64,000 bases of DNA from Abelmoschus esculentus (GCA_035048815.1 JAUCBN010000046.1:11076999-11140998), one strand, 5' to 3'. Counted from the first letter of the stretch, positions 34,434 to 46,688 are shown. Translations and numbers: made by a program. The notes: a model not told the origin generated them from the letters alone.

Positions 34434-35755
34434 CGACTCGGTTTTCATCATGAAGGCCTTTAGTGTGTTTTCCAATGAATTGGTTGGTTGCTGCTGCATC
34501 TGCTGCTGTGGCATCGGTTGTTGGACTTGCTACTGTGGCATTGGCTGCTAAAATCCCGATGGTTGGGTGATTGGGTTTAAGGCATTATTTGGGTTGCTCC
34601 AGGATAAGTTTGGATGCCTCTTCCATGAGGGGTTGTATGTGTTGGACATCACATTGTTACGGTTGTAGTTCCCAACATACATACCGGTTTCTTGATTCAT
34701 GCAATCAACAGAATTGTGGTTACCTCCACATAAATCACAACATAAATGAATTACCTTGACCTCACGGGTATTGTTTTGTAATTGTAGGTTTTGCACCATC
34801 TTGGTAAGAGAGGCCAATTGTGCAGCCACTAAACTTGATGAATCTAATTCGTTTATCGTGGCTTGGCGTCTTACTCCTCCTCGCCTAGATGTGGGAAACT
34901 GGAAGTCATTCCTCGCGAGTTTATTCAAAATTTCAATAGCTTCCTCGGGTGCCTTGTCCAAGAGTGTGTCGTTTGCCGAGGCATCCAACATCATCCTTGT
35001 CGGGGCATTTGTGGCGTTGTAAAACATTTTCACTTGTGTCCATAAGGGAAATCCATGCAGCGGACACTTGTGCAATAGCTCCCTATAGCGTTCCCATGCC
35101 TCGTATATTGGTTCGTCTTCAGCCTGTCGGAAAGAAGTAATTTCATTACGATTTCTATCATATATATTAATAGGATTAAAGCGAGTAATGAAATCACGGC
35201 AAACTTCACTCCAGGATCCAATTGATCCCGCTGGAATGCTATTTAACCAAGCTTTCGCCCTATCCCTCAGTGAATAGGGAATAACTTTAATCGCAAGACA
35301 TCTTCATGGACTCCTTGGATTTTGAAAGAGTTGCAAATCTCCATGAAAGATTTGAGATGCTGCCTTGCGTCTTCAGTTGCAGACCCGCCAAATTGTCCAA
35401 TTGTGTTTAACATATTGAACATAACAGGTTTAAGTTCAAAATGGGCTGCTTCAATCTCGGGTGTAACGACTCCTGGGTTTAGTCCATTTAAGTCCTCCTC
35501 CAAGAAATCTCTAACAGTCAGCTGCCGCGGCCCAGGTGGCGGCGGTAGACCTTCATTGCCGGCAGGTATGTTTTGTCCTGCCTGAACCTCTGCCATGACT
35601 CCTCGAATTTGTCTCCTCAACCTTAGCCATGTTCTTTCAATCTCAGGATCTAACTCGTATAAGGGGCTGGTTGGATTTGCTCTGGTCATACACCAAGAAA
35701 AACAAAAGTAAAATAAAAAAAAAAGTAACAAGAAAATAAGGAAAACAAAATTGGT
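34434..35755 (-). pseudogene. E extra gag fragment from another copy
   Basis: It starts at ATG 35687-35689 (MTRANPTSPL), preceded by AT-rich leader up to 35755, and runs to the KAFMMKTES block at 34434. Zinc knuckle CDLCGGNHNSVDC is intact near 34720. There is a one-base loss near 35275 and a stop at 34548-34550. It duplicates the N-terminal two thirds of gag already present at 38640-40025 but differs in detail (for example the loss of one Met-rich linker), so it derives from a sister copy, not a simple duplication. Confidence 0.82.
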
Positions 35756-37024
35756 GATGAGTACTTGGGCCGGCGGTAGTGGAGCTTTGGTGCACGTAGG
35801 CATCTATCTCGGCTGATAGACTGCCCATGATAATTGGTGATCTGGGTGGGGAGCTGAAAACGGCCCTTCGCTTGGATGGCCTTCTGCTGACAGACGAGGC
35901 AGCGGCGGAATCTGCTGCCCTAGATGGGCCGACAGCCTGGTATTGGGGCTGAGGGTCCGCATGGAAGAACGACCTTGGTCCTCCCGGGGCTGGTGTAGTC
36001 TCGGTGTAAGGGGCGGCTGTAACGAACATGTTGCTGGGAAACTCCGAAAATTGTACTCCTTAGTCCGGGAAGGCGTGCAGCAGCATCTGGGCTAGAGTGC
36101 CATTGAAATCCCTTTGGTACTCCATGTACCTTTGTTGTCGGAGATCCATTACTTCCATTCGTTGCAAGATCTCCATTCGTTGCATGTCTATCGTGTACTA
36201 GGTCCCGACAGCAGTATCGACAGTGAACTACTGCGGCGTTGCTTGGACAGGCTCTACTTGTGTGATCTGCATGACTTTATGGCAAAAGTCCCTGGTCCAT
36301 CCTCGTCGTGGGGGCGTGTATTCGTCCGTCTCTTCGATGGGCACTCCTGCGGTAACACATAAACCCGTGATCAAACAAGGGAAATACAATGGTCCCCTAT
36401 CTTTCTTACCGCACTCGTGAATTTCCTGAAGGATGATCTCTCCAACATTGATGGTCCTCTTGTTGATGATGGATTGGATCAGCACCAATCTTTTGCGATC
36501 TACCATGCTATTGTGTGATGTAGGGATGAGCCGTCGTTTGACAAAGGTGTTCCACATCTTGGCCTCGGGTTTTAGACTTTGTCTTGTTACGGATCCTTGA
36601 TGGGTACCGGTTTCCCATAAGGTGTTCACGTAACAAAGATCATCTTTGATGAGCTCGTAGTCCTCGACAGTGACTTTCTCCAAGAATTGGGCGTGGATGT
36701 CACTGTCAGGGTGAGGCCGTAGAAATTATTGATTGTCTCGGCATCGAGCTGGACTGGCCTGCCGCGGCAATGAACGAAAAGGGAGTCTTTGCTGGGCCCG
36801 TGCGCGTAGAACTCCCGGGCGATCGTGGCATTCGCTTGGGCAGGTTGAAGACAGAAAATTTCACAGTTTTAGTACTTAATTCTGTCGAAGAGGTAGTGCT
36901 CAATACCGTAGTTCTCTTCATCTGCATGCTGGAAACCTTACTCTTCCCATAGTTGCCGAGCGATAAATGATCGGTTGAAGCGATCTTCAACGTTGGCGGG
37001 GGCGAATCGCTTGTATGTTGCCAT
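35756..37024 (-). pseudogene. E second ORF, 3' truncated and broken
   Basis: ATG at 37022-37024 (MATYKRF). Damage: a TAA near 36942, a one-base deletion near 36710, TAG at 36228-36230, a small deletion near 36170-36200, and loss of the C-terminal tail, where the sequence runs into another copy's leader at about 35756. The surviving blocks (FYGL, RRLIPTSHNS, RRGWTRDFCHKVMQ) match B and C. Confidence 0.82.
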
Positions 37025-37178
37025 CAAGATTGAAAGATGTGATTTCTTGGAGTTTTTCTTGAAAAGAATCTAGAGTTTAGCGAAGATTAGTAGGCAGAGA
37101 GTAATGTGAGAGAGAGATTGTTATGAGTACTAAAGAAAACAAGAAAGCAAGAGTGAATAGTTCAAGAGGAAGGAGTTT

Positions 37179-37186
37179 CTTATATA
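37179..37186 (-). promoter_or_regulatory. E TATA box before the second ORF
   Basis: TATATAAG on the minus strand, 162 bases upstream of the ATG at 37024. Confidence 0.6.
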
Positions 37187-37481
37187 GGCCTCAGCCTTGT
37201 GACCGTTGAAGCCACTAGCCGTTTTGTAACCGTTTCCTTTTTCTGCCGCGGCAGGAATCTCGGTAGACTAGCCGTTACACTGTTCTTCCTGTTGGGACTG
37301 CTGCGGCCTTGACACTGTTTTATTGCCTCGGTAGAGTTCCTGCTGTGAACTATTTCTCCTTTGTTCTTGCTTATTATTCCTAAATAAAACACACAAAAGA
37401 AAAATACTTAAAGCAAAAATAATTAGAGAAAATAAAAAGAACTAATTAATCCTAATATATTAATAAAGAAAAGGGAGGAGA

Positions 37482-40025
37482 TCATGTTACTGGTGGAGAG
37501 CATACAAATGCATCTCCCAAAATTATTCTCTCCCTTAGGCCCAAATTGTTAATCGGTTGTGGGCCACTCTTTTTTTCTGTGTGTCCATCCACCTTGGGTT
37601 TAATCTTCTTGCCGAATATCCTGCCGAGCAGACTGCCAAGGCAGGATACTTTAGTATCTACTGAGTGGATGGCCTTGCATTCCTCTGGATCATCGTATTT
37701 TTTTAAGTTGTGGAATGCATTGAGTTTGACTTGTTGGTCATTGACCCGCATTGTCAACTCTCCTTTTTCCACGTCAATTAGAGTACGTCCAGTTGCAAGG
37801 AAAGGTCTCCCAAGGATGATCGGTGCATTGTCATCTGCTTCACAATAAAGGACAAGAAAGTCAGCAGGAAAAATAAACTTATCTACTCTTACCAGTATAT
37901 CCTCGATTTTTCCTTCGTGTTGCACATAGGATCGATCCGCTAGTTGGAGCATCACTGTTGTAGGTTTTGCCCTTCCAATTCCAAGCTTTTGAAAGACTGA
38001 TTTGGGTATGAGATTTATGCTTGCTCCAAGGTCGCATAGGGACTTACCTTCATAATCCTTACCTATCGCACAAGGTATAGTAAAGCAGCCAGGATCTTTT
38101 AACTTTGGTGGCATGCGGTTATGCAGCATTGTCATTCATCCCTCGGTAGCATCCACTGTCTCAAACTCACCTATTTGTTTCCTCTTTGACACCATGTCCT
38201 TTAGGAATTTGGCATAGTTAGGCATTTGTTCAATAGCTTCAACGAACGGTATGTTAATGTGGACTTGCTTCAAGATGTCGAGGAACTTCTTGAATTGTTG
38301 GTCCTATTTTTGCTTTTTCAACCTTTGTGGGAAAGGTGGTGGTGGTCTCATCTCATCTAGGGTTTCTTTAGTTTGAAATTTAATACCTAGCACCACTGGA
38401 GTTGTTGCTGCCTTGGTAGGCTGCTCAGGAGCTGCAGTGCTTTCTGCCGGGGCCGTGTTGTCAGCTTCAGTTTGCTCAGCCTCTTCTTTTGCTAGATCAG
38501 TTGATTGAAATTGGCTCTCTGGGATCTTCTCCTTCAGTTGTAGACGACTCCTAGTAGTGATTGCTTTGCACTGTTCATGTCTCATTACCTTAGCAACTTC
38601 AGTATTGCTAGGTAGGCCTCATTGTGGTCTAGTGTTTATGCATTGAGCAAACTGCCCAACCTGAGTTTCCAGCGTTTTAATGGCCGCTTCTTGATTTTGC
38701 AACCTCATCTCAGTTCTATTCATGAAGGCATCTGTCCTCTTGATGAAATTGCTATTCTCTGCCATGTATGACTAAGTTTTCATCATGAAGGCCTTTAGCG
38801 TGTTCTCCAATGAACTTACCGGTTGCTGCTGCATCTGCGGCAGCGGCATTGACTGCTGGGCTTGCTGCTGTGGCATCGATTGCTGAAATCCCGAAGGTTG
38901 GGTGATTGGGTTTAAGGCATTGTTTAGGTTACTCCATGATAGGTTTGGATGCCTCTTCCATGAGGGGTTGCATGTGTTGGACATCACATTGTTGCGATTG
39001 TAGTTCCCAACATACATACCAGTTTCTTGATTCATGCAATTAGAGGAACTATAGTTACCTCCACATAAGTCACAATAGGAATCAATTACCTTGACCTCAC
39101 GGGTATTTTGTTGTAACTGTAGGTTTTGCACCATCTTGGTAAGAGAGGCCAATTGTGCTGCCACTGAACTTGATGTGTCTAATTCATTTACCGTGGCTTG
39201 GCGTCTTACTCCTCCTCGCCTAGATGTAGGAAACTGAAAGTCATTCTTTGCGAGTTTATTCAATATTTCAATAGCTTCCTCAGGTGCTTTATCCAGGAGT
39301 GTTCCGTTTACCGAGGTATCTAACATCATCCTTGTCGGGGCATTCGTGGTATTGTAAAACATTGTCACTTGTGTCCATAGGGGAAATCCATGCAAACGAC
39401 ACTTGTGAAATAGCTCCCTGTAGCGTTCCCATGCCTCGTACATTGGTTCGTCTTCAGCCTGTCGAAAAGAAGTAATTTCATTACAGATTCTATCATATAA
39501 ATTAGTGGGATTAAAACAAGTAATGAAATCACGGAAAAGTTCACTCCAGGAACTAATAGATCCTGCTGGAATGCTATTTAACCACGCTTTCGTCCTATCC
39601 CTCAGTGAATAGGGGAATAGCTTTAATCGCAAGACATCTTCATGGACTCCTTGGATTTTGAAAGAGTTGCAGATTTCCATGAAGGACTTGAGGTGCTGCC
39701 TTGCGTCTTCAGTTGCAGACCCACCAAATTGTCCAATTGTATTTAACATATTGAACATAACAGGTTTTAGTTCAAAATGGGCTGCTTCAATCTCCGGTGT
39801 AACAACTCTTGGGTTTAATCCGTTTAGGTCCTCCTCCAGGAAGTCTCTGACAGTGAGCTGCCGCGTCCCAGGTGGCGGCGGAAGTCCTCCATTGCCGGCA
39901 GGTAAGTTTTGTCCTGCCGGGTGTTCTGCCATGGCTCCTTGGATCTGTCTCCTCAACCTTTGCCTTGTTCTTTCGATCTCTGGATCTAACTCGTACAAGT
40001 GGTTGGTTGGATTGGCCCTGGTCAT
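37482..40025 (-). pseudogene. E gag-protease ORF, single frame with stops
   Basis: From ATG 40023-40025 (MTRANPTNHL) to the TGA after CSPPVT at 37482 the frame never changes: 848 codons, the best measure of the ancestral Gag-protease length. Blocks: FELKPVMFNMLNTIGQFGG near 39750, YEAWERYREL near 39440, zinc knuckle CDLCGGNYSSSNC near 39060 (His replaced by Tyr), Gln/Met-rich linker, and protease active site CDLGASINLIP near 38035. Stops lie at 38772-38774, near 38618, at 38304-38306 and at 38136-38138. The stop codons are single-base changes of sense codons in sister copies. Confidence 0.9.
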
Positions 40026-40099
40026 ACACCACGAAAAATAAAATTAAAATAAAAATAAAAATAAACAAGAAAATAAAGAAAACAAAATTTAGTTGCCAG

Positions 40100-40117
40100 T
40101 CCCCGGCAACGGCGCCA
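40100..40117 (-). other. E primer binding site for tRNA-Asp
   Basis: The minus strand reads TGGCGCCGTTGCCGGGGA, all 18 bases matching the complement of tRNA-Asp, six bases from the LTR. Confidence 0.92.
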
Positions 40118-40123
40118 AAAACT

Positions 40124-41450
40124 TGTCGCGTGTCAAAAGTGCGCATTTAGTGCAAGTGGACACATCGAAAGTAATAAGTGATAAGTATTTTATCGGATTA
40201 TCGTCTCCACAGGGACTGATATACTTAACATGTCTTCTTTGTCTTCTTGTTCTGTAGAAAAGTAAAGACACAAGTGATTGGAGTTGATTTATCTACACTA
40301 AAATAACTAAATAAAAATAAAGAGTTGAAATAATAGAGAGAGATGGGCTAGGATCCAATTGCGTCGTATTGTGGATTTGATTGACTTGTCTTTGTCCAAT
40401 GCAATTGTATATCACTGCCTCGGCAGCACTGCAGTTTACTGCCTTGGCAGCGACAATACTGTCTGTCGCGGCAATCCCTTGCTCGTGGGTAGACTTTACC
40501 AAAGTTCGGCAAAGTGTCCTTGGATGACTCTACTTATCCCTAAGTCAGAGTGTTGTTGATGACTAGTCCTTGATGATACCTCCTGGCGTGAACCAATTAT
40601 ACTCACCAACCAATCTCACACTTCTTTTAGCCGCTGAAACTCTTAACCTATCCCTAGGCCGAGTTAGTATTTCGCGATTGAAACACCGTACTTACCCCTT
40701 TCGTGAATCTAACTCTCTCGAGCTTAGATTAATGGATGATTCACAATATCCTCTCCCGAGCTCAATTGTGAAAACAAGGAATAACAAAGGATAAGCAAAC
40801 CTTGATAACTTTAATGCATTGAATCAAAGACAAAGTACAATCTCCTCTCACAAATACTCGACAACCTTCACCTAATCCCTGAGAAGATTTAGAACATAAT
40901 GGAGGAGAAGAAAACAAGAATAGAAATCGGCTCTCTCCCTAGGTATTTTGTGTATTATACATTGGGTGGCTAGGTCCTTATATAGGCTAGACCTAGGGTA
41001 AACCTTTCCTAAGTAGAATACAACTTGGAGTAGGGAACAAGTCAAGTACATAATAATAAAAATATTTCCAAGTTTGCTTCGGCTAAGGGGTTTTCCCGCG
41101 TGGTCTTTCTTTGGGCTTTTCCTTGTGCTAGCCAGCTCCGATCCATGGGTTTCAAGTCCAGACACATTCCTTGGATTTTTATCTTTCCATCGCCTATAGT
41201 CTTGCTTCCTGTCTTTCTGCTGCTGCCTCGGCATCAGGTCCTACCTCGGCCTTGTCGCTGCCGCGGCACTGGTTCTCCTGCACAGATATGAAAACGCAGT
41301 AAAACGTGCCTTTTTCTGTAAATATTATCTATATGAGTATAACTTCTAAATATATCACATTAAGCATATGCATTGGTCCGAGTGGGTGTATATTTGGTGA
41401 TGAATGCCCATAAAAGGAGTAAAAAGTGATAGTGTGTTAAGCACTTATCA
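40124..41450 (-). repeat. E 5' LTR
   Basis: TGTCGCGTGTCAAAAGTG to GTTAAGCACTTATCA on the plus strand, 1327 bases, with the CTTATATAGG promoter element (minus TATATAAG) near 40980. Confidence 0.92.
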
Positions 41451-41776
41451 TTGATCTTTAGTTTGGACTTAATATATTCATAGGACCTTACCACATATCG
41501 AGCCTATATCTTTACTTTAGATTTTCATTTTGAGTCGGTTAATGTATTTTGAAAAGGAGCTCCTATTTTGTAAACACTTTATTATATTTTATCTTTATTT
41601 ACATGGATTTATGAAATGTGATTTTTTGAGAATTTGGACACATTTTTTTTAAAGAACTTTTGATGGGTCGGGTTTTGGGTGACCCGAATGTGATATTTCA
41701 GATCTGGATCGGGATTGCAGTGTTACATGATGTTTTTAAATTTTTTATTTTTCCCTCACTAAGCTTTAAGCTTAAC

Positions 41777-41804
<28 letters not shown>
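41777..41804. repeat. (CT)14 microsatellite
   Basis: Uninterrupted CT dinucleotides inside LTR L. A short (TA)7 run is at 42001-42014. Confidence 0.9.
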
Positions 41805-41807
<3 letters not shown>

Positions 41808-43011
41808 TTGAAATGCAAAGAAAATAAGTATTAGAAGTGATTGGAAAGCAAAGAAGTTGATCGTTGCCTATTTAGTATTTTTTTAACTCAAGTATGCTAT
41901 TTTTTAAATTTATGAACCTTAGTTAGTCAAGAGCAATGTGATAGAGAACCTATGTGTTTTGGAACATTTTTTTGCTGAACATTTTGTTTTGATAAACTCT
42001 TATATATATATATAAGTTATTTGAGTTTTGATACGATATTTTGAAGTATGTTATGTCATGTTCATTATATTGGAGTATGTATATAAATTATGTGTTTTAC
42101 TTATGGAACTAGGTGACCATGCATCTAGAAAGATTGTTGTTATATATACTTTATGCATGTAGGTACTTATATGCATCTAGAGAAACTATGTTTCTCTTTC
42201 AAGGCATGAAATTTGTGTACTCTTCACTTTCTGGGCAGAGGATTCCGATATCCCTTTATAGGGTATCAAAACGTAGGCCAAAATGCGAGGGAAATCTAGA
42301 AAATTTGGCTTGGGTTTCGAAACCATATGAATTGGTATTGAAACCGTGGCGTAAAAATAATCAAGCGTATCGATATGCCCTAATCTTGGTTTCAATATTG
42401 GTTTCAATATTGGTTTTTACAGTTTCAAATGCTATCAAAACGGGTCCGCTGCTGTATCGAAACGCGGACTTGTCACACAGGGCATCGGGCGAAATATCGA
42501 AGGCGTATCGAAACACTTGAGTCTCGTTTCGATACCTCCTTTTGCCTTTACATTTTTATCAAAATTGGGACAGGGCGTTTCGATACCTCTGTCAGTTAAT
42601 ATTGTTATAGGCTGATTTAAATTTTAAATTTCATTTTTTAGTCACCTAACTTTGAGAATGCAATTAAGTGGCTTGTAGACTTCATTTTAAGCTGAAATTT
42701 GAGATGTCAACATGTAACAAACATAATTAAGGATTGGTAACATCAATTTCACTTTTAGCCCTTAAATTTCTAAAAAAATATAATCAGGTCCTCAAAACTT
42801 GTTAGGTTAAATTAGGACTTGTTCCTTATCATTTTCTGCTACAATTCAACTCAGTACTTGCATATATATGTAGGACCTAATAAAATCATCTAGATAAGAT
42901 AAAAGAAACGAAAATAAGTTATTTATTGGGGTGATTCTCTGTATTAGCCTCAGTATTTCATGTATAACACGTTCGATTCGGGTGACGTCTAGAACGGGTC
43001 GAAGGGTTACA

Positions 43012-44150
43012 GACTAGTTCTGGGTTGAATTATTTGTACATGTATTCTAGGAAAATTGGGAATAACATAGCATTATCCGGGAGCAGCTTCATAAAATTGC
43101 CTTGTATCATCAAGTCTCATTTTTGCACTTATTCAAGGAAAGTCATGAACTTTCCATGGAGCTCACTTACTTGAGCTTGGGTTCTTTCAATGGAATTAAT
43201 AAGAGCAACAATTTTTATTGTAGCAATATTGTAGGTACCTGCTGGTTGAGCAATTTTTGTAGTATCCTCGTCAAAACCCACAAGCTCTGAGATTTTATCT
43301 ATAGCAATCCCTTGCGTCCTTTCACTTGGTAATCTTCATTATCTTCAAATAATTGTTTTTTTCTTGTATAGAGCAATGATGAGTCTTGAGAATACTAACG
43401 GGATTTGCTTTCTTTTCAAAGATACATGTGCCTCTTCTAAAATTATCTTCCCAACATTGACGAGCCTTTTGTTTAGGATTGAATAAAGGAGTTGTAATAT
43501 TGACAGATTTTTTATGATAGTGTGTGAGGTTGGCATCAAGTTTTTCTTTATGAAGTGCATACACTACTTTGCTTCAGGCTTGAGGCGTGTTCTCTTAATA
43601 TTAGTATTAGCTTCATCACATTCAGTTTTCTGGAAACATAAATCCTCTAGAAAGAAATCAGGATTTTACTCAATCATAGAAGCAACGAAGATAACGTGTT
43701 TGTCCTCTTCTTTTAGCCCATAAAATTCGTTGATATCTTTTGCAGTGAAGGGTAAGAGATAACCAAACACATAGAGTTTCTTAAGTAGGCCATATGAAAT
43801 AAGCGTATAAATCCTTCACAAGAGAGACTTTGATGGTCTTGTTCGTTTTATCCTTGTTGTCGAAGTGCCATGACAATCTTCAAGACTGCCTCCGGTAAAT
43901 CTTTCTTGTTGGACTCGTCAAAAACGAATCATTTCTTTTGATGAACTTGTATGTTCTTGATTTTCTGAAATCTCTTATTTACTGCGACATTTTCAAATTT
44001 TTTGATTTAAATGGTTCATGGCTTTGCTGCAGCTATGGAGGTTTTCGATGTATTTTTTTCATCATGCCATTATTTTGTAGAGAAAGTTTCTTGAGGGAAG
44101 AAGATGAAGTTCAGAAGGTTGTAGTTTGTAAACGATTGAATATCCTTCAA
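43012..44150 (-). pseudogene. I: decayed second ORF of an older Athila element
   Basis: Minus-strand remnants match the second ORF of B and C in order: INEFYGLKEED near 43715, RLKPEAK near 43560, LMPTSHTIIKN near 43520, ILNKRLVNVGKIILEE near 43445. Many stops and frame changes. It lies downstream of integrase remnants (44640-45490), so in this older, apparently autonomous type the ORF does follow pol. The first 90 bases (43012-43101) repeat J at 19491-19580. Confidence 0.65.
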
Positions 44151-44639
44151 TAATAAAGAGGGGTGAAGTAAAAGGTATAATCAGGTGTAAGGTATAGGAT
44201 AGCTAGGGTATTGGAAAAGGTTAAGAAGTGATAGGTAGTTAATGAGATGTATGATTGGAGAGAGAGAAAAAGGTTTGATATAAAGGGATAAAGGTAATGA
44301 GGGTCTTGAATTTGAACTAAACTCTTCTCCTTCTATCCTTAAACCATTCAGTTATCAATTGTATTGGGCCTTTTCCATAATTGATGCCTTTGTCCCCAAA
44401 TTAGAATAATGCCAAACTTTTTAGTGAAGGACATATTTCTCAGCCCCTACAGCTTTGTAGCAACCTGTCATCTGATGCACAGTATGTCTGGAATTTTTAT
44501 CCCTTTAAAATGACATTTTCAAAGAAACTACAAAAGAAAGATTAAATCAAACAAGAAAATAAAGTTGCCTAATTTTTATTCAAACTAAAACTAAAATGCT
44601 AAAGCAATTAAATATTATGTGAAGAAGGGTTTAGAAATG
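44151..44639 (-). other. Spacer between integrase and second ORF in relic I
   Basis: AT-rich DNA with no ORF. It occupies the place of the TATA-bearing spacer in B, C and E, but I see no TATATAAG here. Confidence 0.4.
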
Positions 44640-45490
44640 CTCAAGTATCATACATACATAGGTCCTCTTTGTCACGCACAATATGAGCCCCATTATAAAT
44701 CTTTATTCTTTGGCCATTGACTTTGAATATTCGATCATCATTAAGTGTTTTAATCTCTATTGCTCCATAGGGATAGACCTTTTGTATCAAAAAATTTCCT
44801 GACCACCTCGATTTCAGCTTTCCATTAAAAAGTTAAGTCTCGTGTTGTAGATTAACACTTGACGGCCTTCTAAAAAATATTTTGGAAAAAGATGTTTGTC
44901 ATGTCACCTTTTTGTTTTCTCCTTATAAATTTAGTCATTTTCATAAGCTTGTGATCGAAACTCATCCATTTCATTAAGCTCTAAGATCATACGTTCTCCA
45001 GCTGATTTAAAATCCATGTTGAGCTTCTTGATAGCCTAATAAGCTTTGTGCTCTAACTCTACGATAAATGATATGTCTTCCCTTAAACCAATCTGAATGT
45101 GGACATTCTCAAAGGGGTTTTTTAGGTCGTTCAATATTTCCATAAAGCTTCATCCAACTTGGGAGACCAATCCTTTCTTTTTGTGTTGATCATCTTCTCT
45201 AAGATGTGCTTTATTTCTCTATTAAAGATTTTAGCTTGGCCATTTGTCTGTGGTTGATATGTTGTAGCATTTTTTTTGCCTGACTTCGTAGTGTTGTAAT
45301 GCCTTAGCAATGAGTCTGTTGTCAAAGTGGGTTCTTTCATTACTGATTATCCCCCGTGGGACTCCAAACCTTGTGAAAATTTTCTTTTATAAGAACTTCA
45401 GGACTGTCTTTGAATCATTGTGCGGTGTTGCCTCCACTTCAACCCATTTTCTCACATAATCAACTGCAAACAAGATATATAACTCACCTT
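44640..45490 (-). pseudogene. I: Athila integrase remnant
   Basis: Minus-strand coding remnants: ILFAVDYVRKWVEVEA near 45440; the core piece TTYQPQTNGQAKIFNREIKHIL near 45240, with the block that carries the catalytic Glu region degraded (Ala-Lys where many have Ala-Glu); RKDWSPKLDEALWKY near 45140; then a C-terminal stretch ending in FKVNGQRIKIYNG near 44710. These are hallmark Athila integrase sequences. The upstream part (reverse transcriptase) is missing, cut at about 45490 by LTR N. This is the only sign in the window of an Athila relative with its own integrase. Confidence 0.7.
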
Positions 45491-46664
45491 AGAAGGTAAC
45501 CCAAATAACTTAATATTAATCCTAAAAAACTATTTTAATTAATAAACCATACTTTTTTTAATGAATTTCGACTTCTCCTTTTTCTTGCAGCCACCCCCAT
45601 CATCTTTTCAAAGGTAAACACCAATCTTTTCAATAAAAATCCGTTTGGTTAATTCTTTATACTTTTTCTACAAAATCTCTTCTTTTTTCTTCGATTTTAC
45701 GTGTTTTTAAACCTTGAAAGGAGGTTGGATCAATTTTGATGGTGAGAATCATTCAAACCTATGAAAACTAAATTTATTTAATGAAATTCCAAAGTTCTTG
45801 GCTGATTCCAACAATCTTTAAAGACTTGAATCAATAAAATCAATTTTCTTAATAAAAATTCATTGTTTTCTTGAATTTCATTCAAGGATTTTAAATGGCT
45901 GTTTTTGAAGCCTAAATACATAAATCTTGAAGTATTTATATGTAATTAAGATGTCTTTTAAGTATCTATTCCTGGACCTAAGGTTTAGGTGGTGTTTGGA
46001 GAGGTTTTCGATGAGTTTCGGTTAAGTGTTATGGTGTTTTTAGGGGTTTCCATGTATTGTTTTGACTTTAGGGATTCTTTGTTATTTTATAATGTACTAA
46101 ACCCTTTGGTTTTGGTTCTTTAATCAGGTCAAAAGGTATAGGAACAAGTTGAGGGAGATCAGAAAGTCGAATCGCGTTTCCGGGTGACTTATCAAGCAAA
46201 TTTCGGTTTTGGTGAGTGGATTATGAGAGTGGGCTGCTTCGTAAGTGTTTTATACTTGTTTTAAAAAGGTTTTGGAGTGTAGGAAAGGTGTGAAAACCTC
46301 CCTATACTCAAAAGTAAGTTTAAAGTATTACTTTCTTAAAGGTTCCCATATTATGCCGTGTTTTTACTATGTTATTTGTCATGCTCTTATCGTGTCGTGT
46401 ATATGTGATTATACATGTATATAAATGCTCATGAGACTGTTTTTTAAGAGATTTTATATGCATTAGATGTTCCCACGGTTTTGTTTTGAAAAATAAGATA
46501 AAAAATGGTTTTATCGGTTTTTGCAAGTGATGAGTGAAAAGTTGGATACATGTGGTTTGTATTTTATTTTGAATTAAGTTTTGAGAATTTATTTTGATAA
46601 TATATTGTTTAGTTAATTGTTGAACCTTGTGGGATAAGTTGATCAATCAATAGGTCTAGAGTAC

Positions 46665-46688
46665 ATATCGGATCACTAGCACCGATAT
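46665..46688 (+). other. N hairpin
   Basis: ATATCG 46665-46670 and CGATAT 46683-46688 enclose GATCACTAGCAC. The same loop stands in L at 19944-19955 next to different flanks. A further pair, TGGC 55206-55209 and GCCA 55217-55220 around GTTGTTA, has a relative in L at 20094-20108. Confidence 0.55.

Larger units (their letters stand above)
33926..41450 (-). mobile_element. E: rearranged Athila-like element, target duplication TTGAT
   Basis: TTGAT at 33921-33925 and 41451-41455 flanks it. From right to left: full 5' LTR (40124-41450), perfect tRNA-Asp primer site, gag-protease (37482-40025), TATA spacer, second ORF cut short at about 35756, then leader and gag of another copy (34434-35755), a 50-base LTR end (34384-34433) and a 459-base LTR end (33926-34384). 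The outer duplication shows that this mosaic entered as one unit or was rebuilt inside its ends. No reverse transcriptase or integrase. Confidence 0.88.
20236..41727 (+). repeat. K: chromovirus-like solo LTR of about 2.9 kb, split by M, P and E; target duplication TGATG
   Basis: It starts TGTAACGATCCCG and ends TGCAGTGTTACA. TGATG stands at 20231-20235 and 41728-41732, and sequence either side continues LTR L, which confirms the boundaries. K's own pieces are 20236-20632, 22016-22389, 32051-33925 and 41456-41727. No coding region is present, so it is a solo LTR. It contains the GTATCGATAC-rich stretch (32080-32500) and the hairpin array (32971-33549). Confidence 0.8.
19581..43011 (+). repeat. 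L: truncated chromovirus-like LTR, split by K
   Basis: The pieces are 19581-20235 and 41733-43011. The right end (GAAGGGTTACA) and the 150 bases before it match the end of LTR N at 55960-56115, and middle blocks match N as well (CGGATCACTAGCACC; a GCCATGGTTTGAT block). The left end does not begin with TG and lacks the LTR start, so this copy is truncated. It carries (CT)n, (TA)n, a GTATCGATAC-like region (42240-42600) and the hairpins listed separately. Confidence 0.6.

Noticed and set aside
40100..40117. A tRNA gene at the tRNA-Asp-like sequences
   Set aside because: Only the 18-base complement of the tRNA 3' end is present, next to an LTR; this is a primer site. I found no tRNA cloverleaf in the window.
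42113..42520. 135-codon ORF in LTR L
   Set aside because: It lies in non-coding LTR DNA full of GTATCGATAC-like words, with no known motif.
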